NCBI RefSeq assembly: GCF_043195105.1
Contig: NZ_JBAFWO010000003.1
DNA length: 64,000 nucleotides
DNA from: NCEH01 sp002257205
Lineage (GTDB): Bacteria > Pseudomonadota > Alphaproteobacteria > Rhizobiales > Xanthobacteraceae
Reading direction: 5' to 3' (one strand)
Position 1 is the first letter of the stretch. Each line of letters starts with the position of its first letter. Below are positions 6,705-15,123 of this stretch, piece by piece. A model generated the notes under the pieces. It saw nothing but the letters and a program-made list of their open reading frames with translations, was not told where the DNA came from and did no database searches. Position numbers and translations under genes: made by a program.

Positions 6705-8537
6705 TCACCCCTGCCCGTCCGGCCCGGCCTGCGCGATATCGCGCAGGCGCAGGGTCACGCGGGCTTCGCCTTGCCAATGGTCGAGATCCAAGGATCCGGC
6801 CACGTGCACCGTGCGTCCACGCAGCTCCGTCAGCGCCCGGCCGAGGGGCTCCTCCGCGCAGCGGAAGGCGACGGCGCGCAAGGTCGTGCCGTCGCGCGCG
6901 GTGAGGCGGGCGCGCATGTGGCCGGCGCCGAACGTCTCCACATAGGAAAGGCGATGGGAGGGAAAGGCGAACACCGGCTCGGGATTGCCGGCGCCGTAGG
7001 GTCCCGCCTTGGCCACCAGATCCACCAGAGCCGGCGTTGCGCCGGACGCCGTCAAAGCGGCATCGATGGTCAGCGCGCCTTCCGAGCGCGCACGCTCCAC
7101 CGCTTCGCCAAGCTCGCGCTCCAGATAGGCGCGCAGATCGCCGAGCTGCTTGCGCTCCACCGTGAGGCCCGCCGCCATGGCATGGCCGCCGCCTTTCACC
7201 AGCAATCCGGCCTCCACCGCGCCCCGCACCGCGCGGCCGAGATCGACGCCGGGAATCGAGCGGGCCGAGCCGGTGCCGGTGTCGCCGAGGAACGCGATCG
7301 CCAGCGCCGGGCGGTTGAACCGCTCCTTCAGGCGCGAGGCCACCAGCCCCACCACGCCGGGATGCCAGCCGTCGCCGCTCACCACCACGGCGGCCCCCGC
7401 CTCGTCGCCATGGGCCGCGAAAGCCTCGGCCTCAGCGCTGGCGAGGATGGCGCGCTCCACCTCCTGCCGCTCGGTATTGAGGCGGTCGAGTTCGGCCGCC
7501 ATGATCTTGGCTTCCATGGGATCCTGCTCCAGCAGCAGGCGCGTGCCGAGCGTGGCATCGCCGATCCGTCCGCCGGCATTGATGCGCGGGCCGAGCAGGA
7601 AGCCGAGATGCCAGGGACGCGGCGGTCCGTCGAGCCGCGCCACGTCCATCAGCGCGGTCAGGCCCGGCCGCTGGCGTCGGCGCAGGGCGATCAGCCCTTT
7701 TGTCACATAGGCGCGGTTGAGGCCGATGAGCGGCACCACGTCCGCCACCGTGCCGAGCGCCACGAGGTCGAGCGCGGCCAGCAGATCGGGCGCCGGCTGC
7801 TCCGCGGTCCAGTGGCCTTCCTCGCGCAGCCGGCGCACGAGACCCACCATGGTGATGAACACCAGGCCCACCGCGCACAAATGACCGAGGCCGGACAGAT
7901 CGTCCTCCCGGTTCGGGTTCACGATGGCATCCGCCTCGGGAAGCGTTTCGCCAGCCTGGTGATGGTCGATCACCACCACATCGAGCCCAAGGCGCCGCGC
8001 GGCGGCAAGCGGTTCGAGGCTCGTGGTGCCGCAATCCACCGTCACCAGCAGCGTGACGCCGCGCGCCGCCAATTGCTCGATGGCGCCGACGTTCGGGCCA
8101 TAGCCTTCGAAGATACGGTCGGGAATATGAAACAGCGGATCCAGCCCGCCGGCGCGCAGCACGCTCACCAGCAAGGCGGTGGAGGTGGCGCCGTCCACAT
8201 CATAATCGCCGAACACCGCCACCGTCTCCCCGGTGCAGACGGCGGCGGCAAGACGCTCCACCGCCCCTTCCATGTCGGTCAGCGTGTTGGGATCGGGAAG
8301 CAGCGTACGAATGGCGGGGTCGAGATAGGCCGGCACCTCCTCGATGGCGACGCCACGCCCGGCCAGGATACGCGCCAAAAGCTCCGGCAGATCATAGCGC
8401 TGGGTGATGGCGAGCGCGCTCTGGGCGGCGCGCAGGTCCAGCCGGTCGCGCCACGTCCGCCCGGTGGCGGAGGTGGTGACGCCGAGAAAGGGGCGATTCG
8501 TTGGATGCACGCTCACGCCCCATGAAGCCAGAGCCAT
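6705..8537 (-). CDS. recJ: Single-stranded-DNA-specific exonuclease RecJ
   Basis: 610 residues, close to the family norm. DHH-superfamily 5'-3' ssDNA exonuclease in recombination and mismatch/base-excision repair, cytosolic, Mn/Mg-dependent. Motif I DYDVD at 111-115, TVDCG near 167, motif III DHH at 191-193, GHLCAVGL near 221, and the DHHA1 domain with KGGGHAMAAG near 456, followed by the OB-like C-terminal domain ending RDIAQAGPDGQG. All metal ligands appear intact. Start at ATG 8537 places the N-terminus as in homologues (FLGVTTSATGRTWRDR). It lies 19 bp downstream of the MgtC/DUF4010 gene and is probably cotranscribed with it. Confidence 0.96.
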   Translation of the reverse strand: MALASWGVSVHPTNRPFLGVTTSATGRTWRDRLDLRAAQSALAITQRYDLPELLARILAGRGVAIEEVPAYLDPAIRTLLPDPNTLTDMEGAVERLAAAVCTGETVAVFGDYDVDGATSTALLVSVLRAGGLDPLFHIPDRIFEGYGPNVGAIEQLAARGVTLLVTVDCGTTSLEPLAAARRLGLDVVVIDHHQAGETLPEADAIVNPNREDDLSGLGHLCAVGLVFITMVGLVRRLREEGHWTAEQPAPDLLAALDLVALGTVADVVPLIGLNRAYVTKGLIALRRRQRPGLTALMDVARLDGPPRPWHLGFLLGPRINAGGRIGDATLGTRLLLEQDPMEAKIMAAELDRLNTERQEVERAILASAEAEAFAAHGDEAGAAVVVSGDGWHPGVVGLVASRLKERFNRPALAIAFLGDTGTGSARSIPGVDLGRAVRGAVEAGLLVKGGGHAMAAGLTVERKQLGDLRAYLERELGEAVERARSEGALTIDAALTASGATPALVDLVAKAGPYGAGNPEPVFAFPSHRLSYVETFGAGHMRARLTARDGTTLRAVAFRCAEEPLGRALTELRGRTVHVAGSLDLDHWQGEARVTLRLRDIAQAGPDGQG

Positions 8538-8556
8538 GCCCCGGCGTCGAGAGCGC

Positions 8557-9801
8557 TCATGCCAGCAGCGCCAGCGCGCCGCCTATCGCCACCGCGATGC
8601 CGGTGGGCACGGCGAGGCGCAGCGCGAAGGCGGGCGGGCCGGCGCCGGCACCATAGGCCGCGCGGGCCAATGCGTTCACGCCCAGCGCCGCGAGCACGGC
8701 GTGCGCGGCTTCGCTCACCGAAATGCCGTGGCCGGCGAGACGCGCGGCATTCAGCGTCGCAACATCCACATCGGCAAGGCCGGCAAAGGCGCTGACCAGC
8801 AGCAGGCTGCCGGCGCCGCTCGCCTGCAACAGCCATGCGCTGAGCACGGCCACTCCCGCAAACCCTGCCGCGAAGATCAGAAGCGGCTTGAGATCGAACG
8901 GATTGCCCAGCCGTGTGCCCTTCTGCATCCTCCCTCCCGCCTGCCGCATCAGCCAGAAGCCGGAGAGCGCGAGGACCAGGGCCGCGGCGCCGGCGGATGC
9001 GGCCATCTGCGCCAGGACGGCTGGGGCGAGAAGGGCAAGCAAGGTCAGCACCCGCAGAATGGAGACCATGCCGGCAAGGCATGCCCCGCCGGCCAGCAGC
9101 GCCGGCGGCTCGCCGCCCGCCGCGCGCCGCGCGAACACCACGGTGACGGCGGTGGACGAGACCAACGCCCCGGCAAGTGCGCTGAACAGGATGCCCCGCT
9201 GCGGCCCCGCCACCTTCACCGCGAGATAGCCAGCATAGGAGATGGCGGCGGTGAGGACGGTGAACAGCCAGATTTCGCGCGGATTGAGGCTGTGGAACGG
9301 GTCGATGGTGCGGTCGGGCAGCAGCGGCAGCACGATCACCGTCATGGCCAGCAGCACGAGTGCCGAGCGCAATTCCACCCAGGTCAGCCGCTGCACCATG
9401 CCGTGCAGCATGCCTCGGCCCGCAAGCAGGCCGGCGCTGGCGATGGCCGCCCCTCCGGCGAGCCGCGGATCGCCCACCACGGCGAATGCGCCGAGCGCGA
9501 ACACCAGCAGGCCGGCCACCAGCCCGGTCATCGAGAACGTGCGCTGACGCTCCAGCTCCCGCCAGGTGAAAGCGCCGAACGCGAGGGCGAACACGAAAAA
9601 GCCGGTGGCCAGAATCAGCGGGCTTTCCAGGGCCTGCGCAAGCACCGCGAACACGCCGCCCAGCAGCCCGGCGAGGGAAAAGGTGCGCACGCCGGCGGTG
9701 CGGCTGCCGGCCGGCCGCTCGCGGGCCTGCCAGCCGCGCTCGATACCGACGATGAGGCCGATGGCGAGCGCCGTGGCAAGCCGCAACAGCAGATCCTGCA
9801 T
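8557..9801 (-). CDS. MgtC/SapB-DUF4010 family membrane protein
   Basis: 414 residues with about twelve hydrophobic segments. The N-terminal 130 residues carry the MgtC/SapB signature (LATALAIGLIVGIERGW, then GVRTFSLAGLLGG), and the rest matches the DUF4010 arrangement, ending in VSEAAHAVLAALGVNALARA. Inner-membrane protein of unproven function; MgtC homologues affect Mg2+ starvation survival and F-ATPase, but DUF4010 fusions are uncharacterised. ATG 9801 starts directly in the first helix. Probably cotranscribed with recJ (19-bp gap). Confidence 0.85.
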   Translation of the reverse strand: MQDLLLRLATALAIGLIVGIERGWQARERPAGSRTAGVRTFSLAGLLGGVFAVLAQALESPLILATGFFVFALAFGAFTWRELERQRTFSMTGLVAGLLVFALGAFAVVGDPRLAGGAAIASAGLLAGRGMLHGMVQRLTWVELRSALVLLAMTVIVLPLLPDRTIDPFHSLNPREIWLFTVLTAAISYAGYLAVKVAGPQRGILFSALAGALVSSTAVTVVFARRAAGGEPPALLAGGACLAGMVSILRVLTLLALLAPAVLAQMAASAGAAALVLALSGFWLMRQAGGRMQKGTRLGNPFDLKPLLIFAAGFAGVAVLSAWLLQASGAGSLLLVSAFAGLADVDVATLNAARLAGHGISVSEAAHAVLAALGVNALARAAYGAGAGPPAFALRLAVPTGIAVAIGGALALLA

Positions 9802-9854
9802 CGCGCCCTCTCCCTGTCGCGGAACCGCCCGCCTTGGGACCGGAACGCGCCTTT

Positions 9855-9958
9855 AGAGCATTTTCGAGCGAAGTGGACACCGGTTCGCGTGAAGAAAAAG
9901 CGACACCGCAATGAGTTAGAGCATTTCGTCGTTTCCCGTGAAACGATGAAATGCTCTA
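9855..9958. repeat. Hyphomicrobiales-type intergenic repeat with hairpin overlapping the glpX stop
   Basis: The block begins AGAGCATTTTCGAGCGAAG, continues through GGACACCGGTTCGCGTGAAG and ends in a large hairpin: arms 9917-9935 and 9940-9958 (TAGAGCATTTC... / ...GAAATGCTCTA), 19 bp with one mismatch and a 4-base loop CCGT. From memory, this sequence family recurs between genes in many Hyphomicrobiales genomes. The right edge supplies the TAG stop codon of glpX, so the element also acts as that gene's 3' end and probably as its terminator or mRNA-stabilising structure. Confidence 0.8.
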
Positions 9959-10939
9959 GAATACGAACTTGGAAAAATCCCGGTGCTCGGTCTTCACGCG
10001 CCGCACGGTTCCGGTTGAGGAGCGCATGAGCACCGTGTCGGTCTCGATCACCTCGCGGCCGAACCGCACCCCCTGAAGCAGCGCGCCGTTGGTCACGCCG
10101 GTGGCCGACACCAGGCAATCCCCGCGCACCAGGTCCGAGAGCTTGTAGATGCGGGAAAAATCGCGAATGCCCATCTGCTTGGCCTTGGTGCGCTTGGCCT
10201 CGGTGTCGAGCACCAGGCGACCTTCCATCTGGCCGCCGATGCAGCTGAGCGCGGCCGCCGCCAGAACACCTTCGGCGGCGCCACCGCTGCCGAGATAGAT
10301 ATCCACGCCGCTGTCCTGCGGATTGGTGGTGTGGATGATGCCCGCCACATCGCCATCGGTGATCAGTTTCACCGAGGCCCCGACCGCGTGCACGGCCTCG
10401 ATCAGCCCGGCATGGCGCGGACGGTCGAGCACCAGGGCAGTGATTTCGGAGGGCGAGATGCCGCGCGCCTTGGCGAGTGCCTGAATGTTTTCCTGCGGCG
10501 TCGCGGCCAGCGAGACGATGCCCTCGGGATACCCCGGGCCAATGGCGATCTTTTCCATATAGACCGGCGGCGCGGCGAGGAGCGAGCCGGTCTCGGCGAT
10601 GACGATCACCGAAATAGAGCCGGGCATGTTCTTGGCGCACAAAGTGGTACCTTCGAGCGGATCGACGGCGATGTCCACTGCATCCCCGCCCTCGCCCACC
10701 TCCTCGCCGAGGAACAGATGGGGCACTTCGCCTTCCAATCCCTCGCCGATCACCACCCGGCCGCTCAGCGGCATTTTCGACAGCTCGCGATAGGCGGCGG
10801 CGCTCGCCGCTTCATCGGCGGCCTGCTCGTCGCCGCGCCCCCGCAGCCGCGCCGCCGCCACCGCGGCGCGTTCGGTCACACGTGCGAGCTCCAGGGCAAA
10901 ACGGCGATCCAGCACCTGGGCCGCGCGCGTTTCGGGCAT
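9956..10939 (-). CDS. glpX: Class II fructose-1,6-bisphosphatase
   Basis: 327 residues, GlpX family; hydrolyses fructose-1,6-bisphosphate (and in some species sedoheptulose-1,7-bisphosphate) in gluconeogenesis. Signature AVDPLEGTTLCAKN at about 92-105, an upstream VVIGEG near 62, LITDGDVAG near 193 and YLGSGGAAEGVL near 215 are intact, as expected for the metal-dependent phosphatase. It begins 3 bp after the hom stop, so it is the last gene of an aminotransferase-hom-glpX operon; this order is familiar in Bradyrhizobium-like genomes. The stop codon TAG lies in the hairpin of an intergenic repeat. Confidence 0.96.
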   Translation of the reverse strand: MPETRAAQVLDRRFALELARVTERAAVAAARLRGRGDEQAADEAASAAAYRELSKMPLSGRVVIGEGLEGEVPHLFLGEEVGEGGDAVDIAVDPLEGTTLCAKNMPGSISVIVIAETGSLLAAPPVYMEKIAIGPGYPEGIVSLAATPQENIQALAKARGISPSEITALVLDRPRHAGLIEAVHAVGASVKLITDGDVAGIIHTTNPQDSGVDIYLGSGGAAEGVLAAAALSCIGGQMEGRLVLDTEAKRTKAKQMGIRDFSRIYKLSDLVRGDCLVSATGVTNGALLQGVRFGREVIETDTVLMRSSTGTVRRVKTEHRDFSKFVF

Positions 10940-10942
10940 GGA

Positions 10943-12238
10943 TCAGTCCTTCTCGATGCGGATCACCTGGGGCGGATTGGCGATGACGCCTTCCGCCTCG
11001 ATGGCCGCCACGGCGCGCCGCACGGCCTCTTCCGTCGTGGCATAGGTGATGAGGATAACCGTCGCCTGCTCGCCATCGCCCTTGCGGGTGGGGCGGTGTT
11101 GCACGATGGATTCCAGCGAGATGCCCTCGTCCGCCATGCGGCCGGCGATCGTGGCGGCGGTGCCCGGCTTATTGACCGCAGCAAGGCGGATGTAATAGCC
11201 GCCCTCGTGCAATTGCATCGGCGCGCGGCGCGGTACCTGGAGCGCCGCGGTCGGCAGGCCGAACGGATAGCCCTGCGTGCCCCGCGCCAGATCGACCAGG
11301 TCCGCCACCACGGCGGACGCCGTCGCAGCGCCGCCCGCGCCGGGGCCGACCAGGGTGAGCGCAACCGCATCGCCGTCCACGGCCACGGCATTGGTAACGC
11401 CGGAAACCTGGGCGATGGGCCAGTGCTTCGGCACCATGGTGGGATGAACGCGCTGCTCGATTCCATCGTCGGTGCGCACGGCGACACCCAGCAGCTTCAC
11501 CTTGTAGCCGAGTTCATCCGCCGCCTGGAGATCGGCCAGGGTCAGCGAACGAATGCCTTCCACATAGATCGCGTCCGCATCCACCTGCGTGCCGAACGCC
11601 AGCGAGGTGAGAAGGGCCAGCTTGTGGGCCGTGTCATAGCCGTCGATGTCGAAGGTCGGGTCCGCTTCCGCATAGCCGAGGCGCTGGGCCTCCGCGAGGC
11701 AGGTTTCAAACGACAGCCCCTCGTCCGCCATGCGGGTGAGGATGTAATTGCAGGTGCCATTGAGAATGCCGGAGACGCGGGCGATGCGATTGCCCACCAG
11801 CGCCTCGCGCAGGGTCTTCACGATGGGAATGCCGCCGGCCACCGCCGCTTCGAAATTGAGCGCCACGCCGGAGGCCTCGGCGCCAGCGGCGAGCGCCATG
11901 CCGTGCTTCGCGAGCAGCGCCTTGTTGGCCGTCACCACCGGCTTGCCGGCCGCCAAAGCGGCGGCGACCGCCGCCTTGGCCGGATCGCCTTCGCCGCCCA
12001 TGAGTTCCACGAACACGTCGATGCCGGAATCGTTCGCGAGCGAAACCGGATCGTCGTGCCAGCGCACGGCCGACAGATCGATGCCGCGATCCTTGGCCCG
12101 GTCGCGCGCGGCCACCGCCACCACTTTCACGGTACGGCCGGTGCGGGCCGCTATCTCTGCCGACTGACGCTCCAGCATCTTCACGACGCCGACGCCGACG
12201 GTGCCGAGGCCAGCCAGCCCCACGTTCAAGTCACTCAT
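10943..12238 (-). CDS. hom: Homoserine dehydrogenase
   Basis: 431 residues; reduces aspartate semialdehyde to homoserine for Thr/Met/Ile synthesis. The Rossmann motif GLAGLGTVGVGV is at 7-18, the catalytic region NGTCNYILTRM and the GYAEADPTFDIDGYDTAHKL signature lie at about 180-228, and an ACT domain (GYYIRLAAVNKPG) at about 345-425 suggests feedback control, classically by threonine. AGGAAG about ten bases before ATG 12238 supports the start. It sits 23 bp after an aminotransferase and 3 bp before glpX. Confidence 0.97.
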   Translation of the reverse strand: MSDLNVGLAGLGTVGVGVVKMLERQSAEIAARTGRTVKVVAVAARDRAKDRGIDLSAVRWHDDPVSLANDSGIDVFVELMGGEGDPAKAAVAAALAAGKPVVTANKALLAKHGMALAAGAEASGVALNFEAAVAGGIPIVKTLREALVGNRIARVSGILNGTCNYILTRMADEGLSFETCLAEAQRLGYAEADPTFDIDGYDTAHKLALLTSLAFGTQVDADAIYVEGIRSLTLADLQAADELGYKVKLLGVAVRTDDGIEQRVHPTMVPKHWPIAQVSGVTNAVAVDGDAVALTLVGPGAGGAATASAVVADLVDLARGTQGYPFGLPTAALQVPRRAPMQLHEGGYYIRLAAVNKPGTAATIAGRMADEGISLESIVQHRPTRKGDGEQATVILITYATTEEAVRRAVAAIEAEGVIANPPQVIRIEKD

Positions 12239-12261
12239 GGGAAATCGGGCTTCCTGTTTGA

Positions 12262-13479
12262 TCAGCGGGCGGCGCTCAACGGCACGACATTATGCAATGT
12301 GGTGCCGGCAGTCTCAAAGAAGCGGCGCACATTGCGGGCCGCCTGGCGGATGCGCTGCTCATTCTCCACCACCGCGATGCGGACGAAATCATCGCCGTGT
12401 TCGCCGAAGCCCACGCCCGGCGCGACCGCGACCTCTGCCTTTTCGATTAGGAGCTTGGCGAACTCCACGCTGCCCATGGCCCGGAACGGCTCGGGGATCG
12501 GGGCCCAGGCGAACATGGAGGCCTCCGGTACCGGTATGGTCCAGCCGGAGCGGCCGAAGCTCTCCACCAAAGCGTCGCGGCGGCGCTTATAGGTCTCGCG
12601 CATCTCCGCGACACAATCCTGCGGACCGTTCAGCGCAGCCGTTGCCGCGACCTGGATCGGGGTATAGGCGCCGTAGTCGAGATAGGATTTCACGCGCGAA
12701 AGCGCGGCGATCAGCCGCTCGTTGCCCACCGCGAAGCCCATGCGCCAGCCGGCCATGGAATAGGTCTTGGACATGGAGGTGAATTCCACCGTCACATCCA
12801 TGGCGCCCGGCACCTGCAACACGGACGGCGGCGGATTATCGCCGTAATAGAGCTCCGCATAGGCGAGGTCGGACAGGATGATGAGGTCGTTCTTCTTCGC
12901 GAAGGCGACCACGTCCTTGTAGAAATCGAGGCTCGCCACCGTCGCGGTGGGGTTGGAAGGGTAACACAGAACCACCGCAATCGGCTTCGGGATGGAATGC
13001 TGCACCGCCCGTTCCATGGCATGAAAAAAGCCGGCGTCCGGCTCCACCGGCACCGAGCGGATCACGCCGCCCGCCATGAGGAAGCCGAAGGCGTGGATCG
13101 GATAGCTCGGATTTGGCGTCAGGATCACATCGCCCGGCGCGGTGATGGCCTGCGCCATATTGGCGAAGCCTTCCTTCGAGCCGAGGGTGGCGACCACCTG
13201 ACGGTCCGGGTCAAGCTTCACGCCGAACCTGCGGGCATAATAGGCGGCCTGGGCGCGGCGCAGACCGGGAATGCCCTTGGAAGCGGAGTAACGATCGGTG
13301 CGCGGCTTGCCGATGGTTTCCTTCAGCTTCTCGATCACATGGGCCGGCGCGTCGAGATCCGGATTTCCCATGCCGAGGTCGACGATATCGGCGCCATTGT
13401 TGCGGGCGGCGGCCTTCACACGATTCACCTGCTCGAACACGTAAGGCGGCAGCCGGCGAATGCGGTGGAAATCGGTCAT
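12262..13479 (-). CDS. PLP-dependent class I/II aminotransferase (AlaC / LL-DAP aminotransferase-like)
   Basis: 405 residues. Fold-type I aminotransferase with DLGMGNPD near 35, YPSNPTA near 170, LSDLAYAELYY near 205 and the PLP lysine in SMSKTYSMAGWRMGF near 240; the Arg that binds the carboxylate is in DDFVRIAV. This subgroup, adjacent to hom in many Hyphomicrobiales, is annotated variously as alanine (AlaC-type) or LL-diaminopimelate aminotransferase. Operon context with hom favours aspartate-family or alanine metabolism, but the substrate is not decidable here. ATG 13479 follows a GGGAGC; the upstream in-frame extension of 21 residues is less likely. Confidence 0.9.
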   Translation of the reverse strand: MTDFHRIRRLPPYVFEQVNRVKAAARNNGADIVDLGMGNPDLDAPAHVIEKLKETIGKPRTDRYSASKGIPGLRRAQAAYYARRFGVKLDPDRQVVATLGSKEGFANMAQAITAPGDVILTPNPSYPIHAFGFLMAGGVIRSVPVEPDAGFFHAMERAVQHSIPKPIAVVLCYPSNPTATVASLDFYKDVVAFAKKNDLIILSDLAYAELYYGDNPPPSVLQVPGAMDVTVEFTSMSKTYSMAGWRMGFAVGNERLIAALSRVKSYLDYGAYTPIQVAATAALNGPQDCVAEMRETYKRRRDALVESFGRSGWTIPVPEASMFAWAPIPEPFRAMGSVEFAKLLIEKAEVAVAPGVGFGEHGDDFVRIAVVENEQRIRQAARNVRRFFETAGTTLHNVVPLSAAR

Positions 13480-13535
13480 CTCAGTCAAGCTCCCAAGCCG
13501 CGCGCCCTTCTCTCCCGGCGCGGCGAACGAGCGTT

Positions 13536-14624
13536 CTACCACTGTTCGGTGAAGGAAAAAGTGCTCATCGAATGCTGCAAGTGCGAGATTTGCATCAAAA
13601 GCGCATCTTCCACCGTCCGCATTGAGATTTGCGAGAGGTCAAGGCTGCCCTGCGGTGGACGCACCTCTCGCACGCAAGCGTTGCTCGGGCCTGTGATGGC
13701 GCAGACGGTTGGGCCGAACAGGCCGACGCAGGGTACATCCAGCGCCGCCGTCATGTGCAATATGCCCGAATCGTTTCCCAGCAGCACGTTTGCGCTCGCA
13801 GCCTGAAACACCGCCTCCTCCAGGGGCGTCGCGGTAAAATCACGCACCGGGGCCGCGGCGGCGATGATGCGGGCGGCCTCCGCCTCCGCCGGCCCGCCCA
13901 GCACCCACACCGCGAAGCCCCGCGCGGCGAAGGCCGCGGCGATCTCGGCAAAGCGCTGCGCCGGCCAAAGCCGCTTCACATTATAGGCGCCGGGCGCAAG
14001 AGCGATCACCGGCCGGCCGTCGGGGACGGCCTGGGCGCTTTTCTGCCAAGCATAAAGATCGGTCGGCTCGACCTTGAGGCGTGGCGGAAGAATGGCTTCC
14101 ATCACCTCGCCGGGCTCGCGCGCCAGGGCGCAGACCTTCTCGGTTTCGCCATGGATCTGCCCCTCGCCCCAGCGCACCTGATTGATGAGGAACAAGCGCC
14201 CCTCGCCGAACCAGCCGACCCGCTCGGGAATGCCGGCGAGGAAAGGCACGATGGCGGCCTTATAGGTGCGGCTCACCACATAGACCCGGCGATAGCGTTC
14301 GCTGCGCAGCCTTTGGGCGAGATCGAGCTTCTGCCGCAGGCCGAGCGCGCGATGGGGCGTGTTGTCGACCCACGCCTTGCGCAGTTCCGGAACGAAGCGC
14401 ACCAGCCGGTCCGTGGGGCTGCGGCACAGGAAATCGATCGCCACCCCGGGAAACCGGCGCGCCACATGACGGGCCAGCGCGAAACAGCGGACATGATCGC
14501 CGATCCCGCCGAAGCCCGCGATCAGGAACGCCTCGCCACTCCCCCGTGCCCTTGCGGCGATCTCGGATCCCGGCGCGCCGCCACCTTCGCCTTCAGCCGG
14601 GGACGTGCGGGCGGCAAGGCTCAC
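13536..14624 (-). CDS. Glycosyltransferase family 9 (heptosyltransferase-like)
   Basis: 362 residues. GT-B fold enzyme of the WaaC/WaaF type: N-terminal IAGFGGIGDHVRCFALAR near 35 (acceptor side), IALAPGAYNVKRLWP near 212 (donor-binding loop), then WVLGGPAEAEAA and the C-terminal signature NDSGILHMTAALDVPCVGLFGPT. It probably adds a sugar to the LPS core or another surface glycan on the cytosolic membrane face. Start is GTG 14624, within the stop of the upstream lipoprotein gene (GTGA overlap), showing coupling. The C-terminal 35 residues after the signature are a divergent extension. Confidence 0.85.
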   Translation of the reverse strand: MSLAARTSPAEGEGGGAPGSEIAARARGSGEAFLIAGFGGIGDHVRCFALARHVARRFPGVAIDFLCRSPTDRLVRFVPELRKAWVDNTPHRALGLRQKLDLAQRLRSERYRRVYVVSRTYKAAIVPFLAGIPERVGWFGEGRLFLINQVRWGEGQIHGETEKVCALAREPGEVMEAILPPRLKVEPTDLYAWQKSAQAVPDGRPVIALAPGAYNVKRLWPAQRFAEIAAAFAARGFAVWVLGGPAEAEAARIIAAAAPVRDFTATPLEEAVFQAASANVLLGNDSGILHMTAALDVPCVGLFGPTVCAITGPSNACVREVRPPQGSLDLSQISMRTVEDALLMQISHLQHSMSTFSFTEQW

Positions 14625-14956
14625 GGCTGATCTTTCTGGGCGTCCGCATCGGCCTGCTGAAGCCGGCGCTGGGCGTCATTCGCGGCATTCTCCAGTTCGG
14701 CCTGAACCTTCGCCAGTTCTTCCGGCGACATGGCCGGCGGGCGGGGGGTGGGCGGAACGCTGAAATTGGGGAAATTCCCGGCTTCCACCTTCGGCACATC
14801 CGGCACCTTGGGTTCCAGGAACGGAATGCCCGATTCGCCGGCGCACCCCGCGAGGGCAAGCCCCAGGAGCAGGCCGGACATGGCCGCGCAGACGCGCAGG
14901 GAGGAGGCCGCGCGTGCCCGCATGGCCGAAAATGTCTGGCGCCCGGCGCTATTCAT
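14621..14956 (-). CDS. Small lipoprotein
   Basis: 111 residues. A basic N-terminus and hydrophobic core end in the lipobox LALAGC, so the mature protein of about 74 residues should be lipid-anchored at Cys. The mature part is Pro-rich (FLEPKVPDVPKVEAGNFPNF) and ends in a charged, probably coiled helix (SPEELAKVQAELENAANDAQRRLQQAD). ATG 14956 is preceded by GGGGAAAAG. Overlaps the GT9 gene by four bases. Function unknown; Hyphomicrobiales carry many such orphan lipoproteins. Confidence 0.75.
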   Translation of the reverse strand: MNSAGRQTFSAMRARAASSLRVCAAMSGLLLGLALAGCAGESGIPFLEPKVPDVPKVEAGNFPNFSVPPTPRPPAMSPEELAKVQAELENAANDAQRRLQQADADAQKDQP

Positions 14957-15123
14957 CTTTTCCCCGCATAAATCTTCCATACCGCTCATCCGCCGCAGAC
15001 GAAGCACCTCGCCCCTCGCCATGCGGCCCGCTAATATGCCCGAAGCAGGAAACGCGAAACAGGCCCCGTCACGATCTCTGAAAAAGATCCGACATTTGGC
15101 GGGGCGCCGCCCAAGGATTGACC

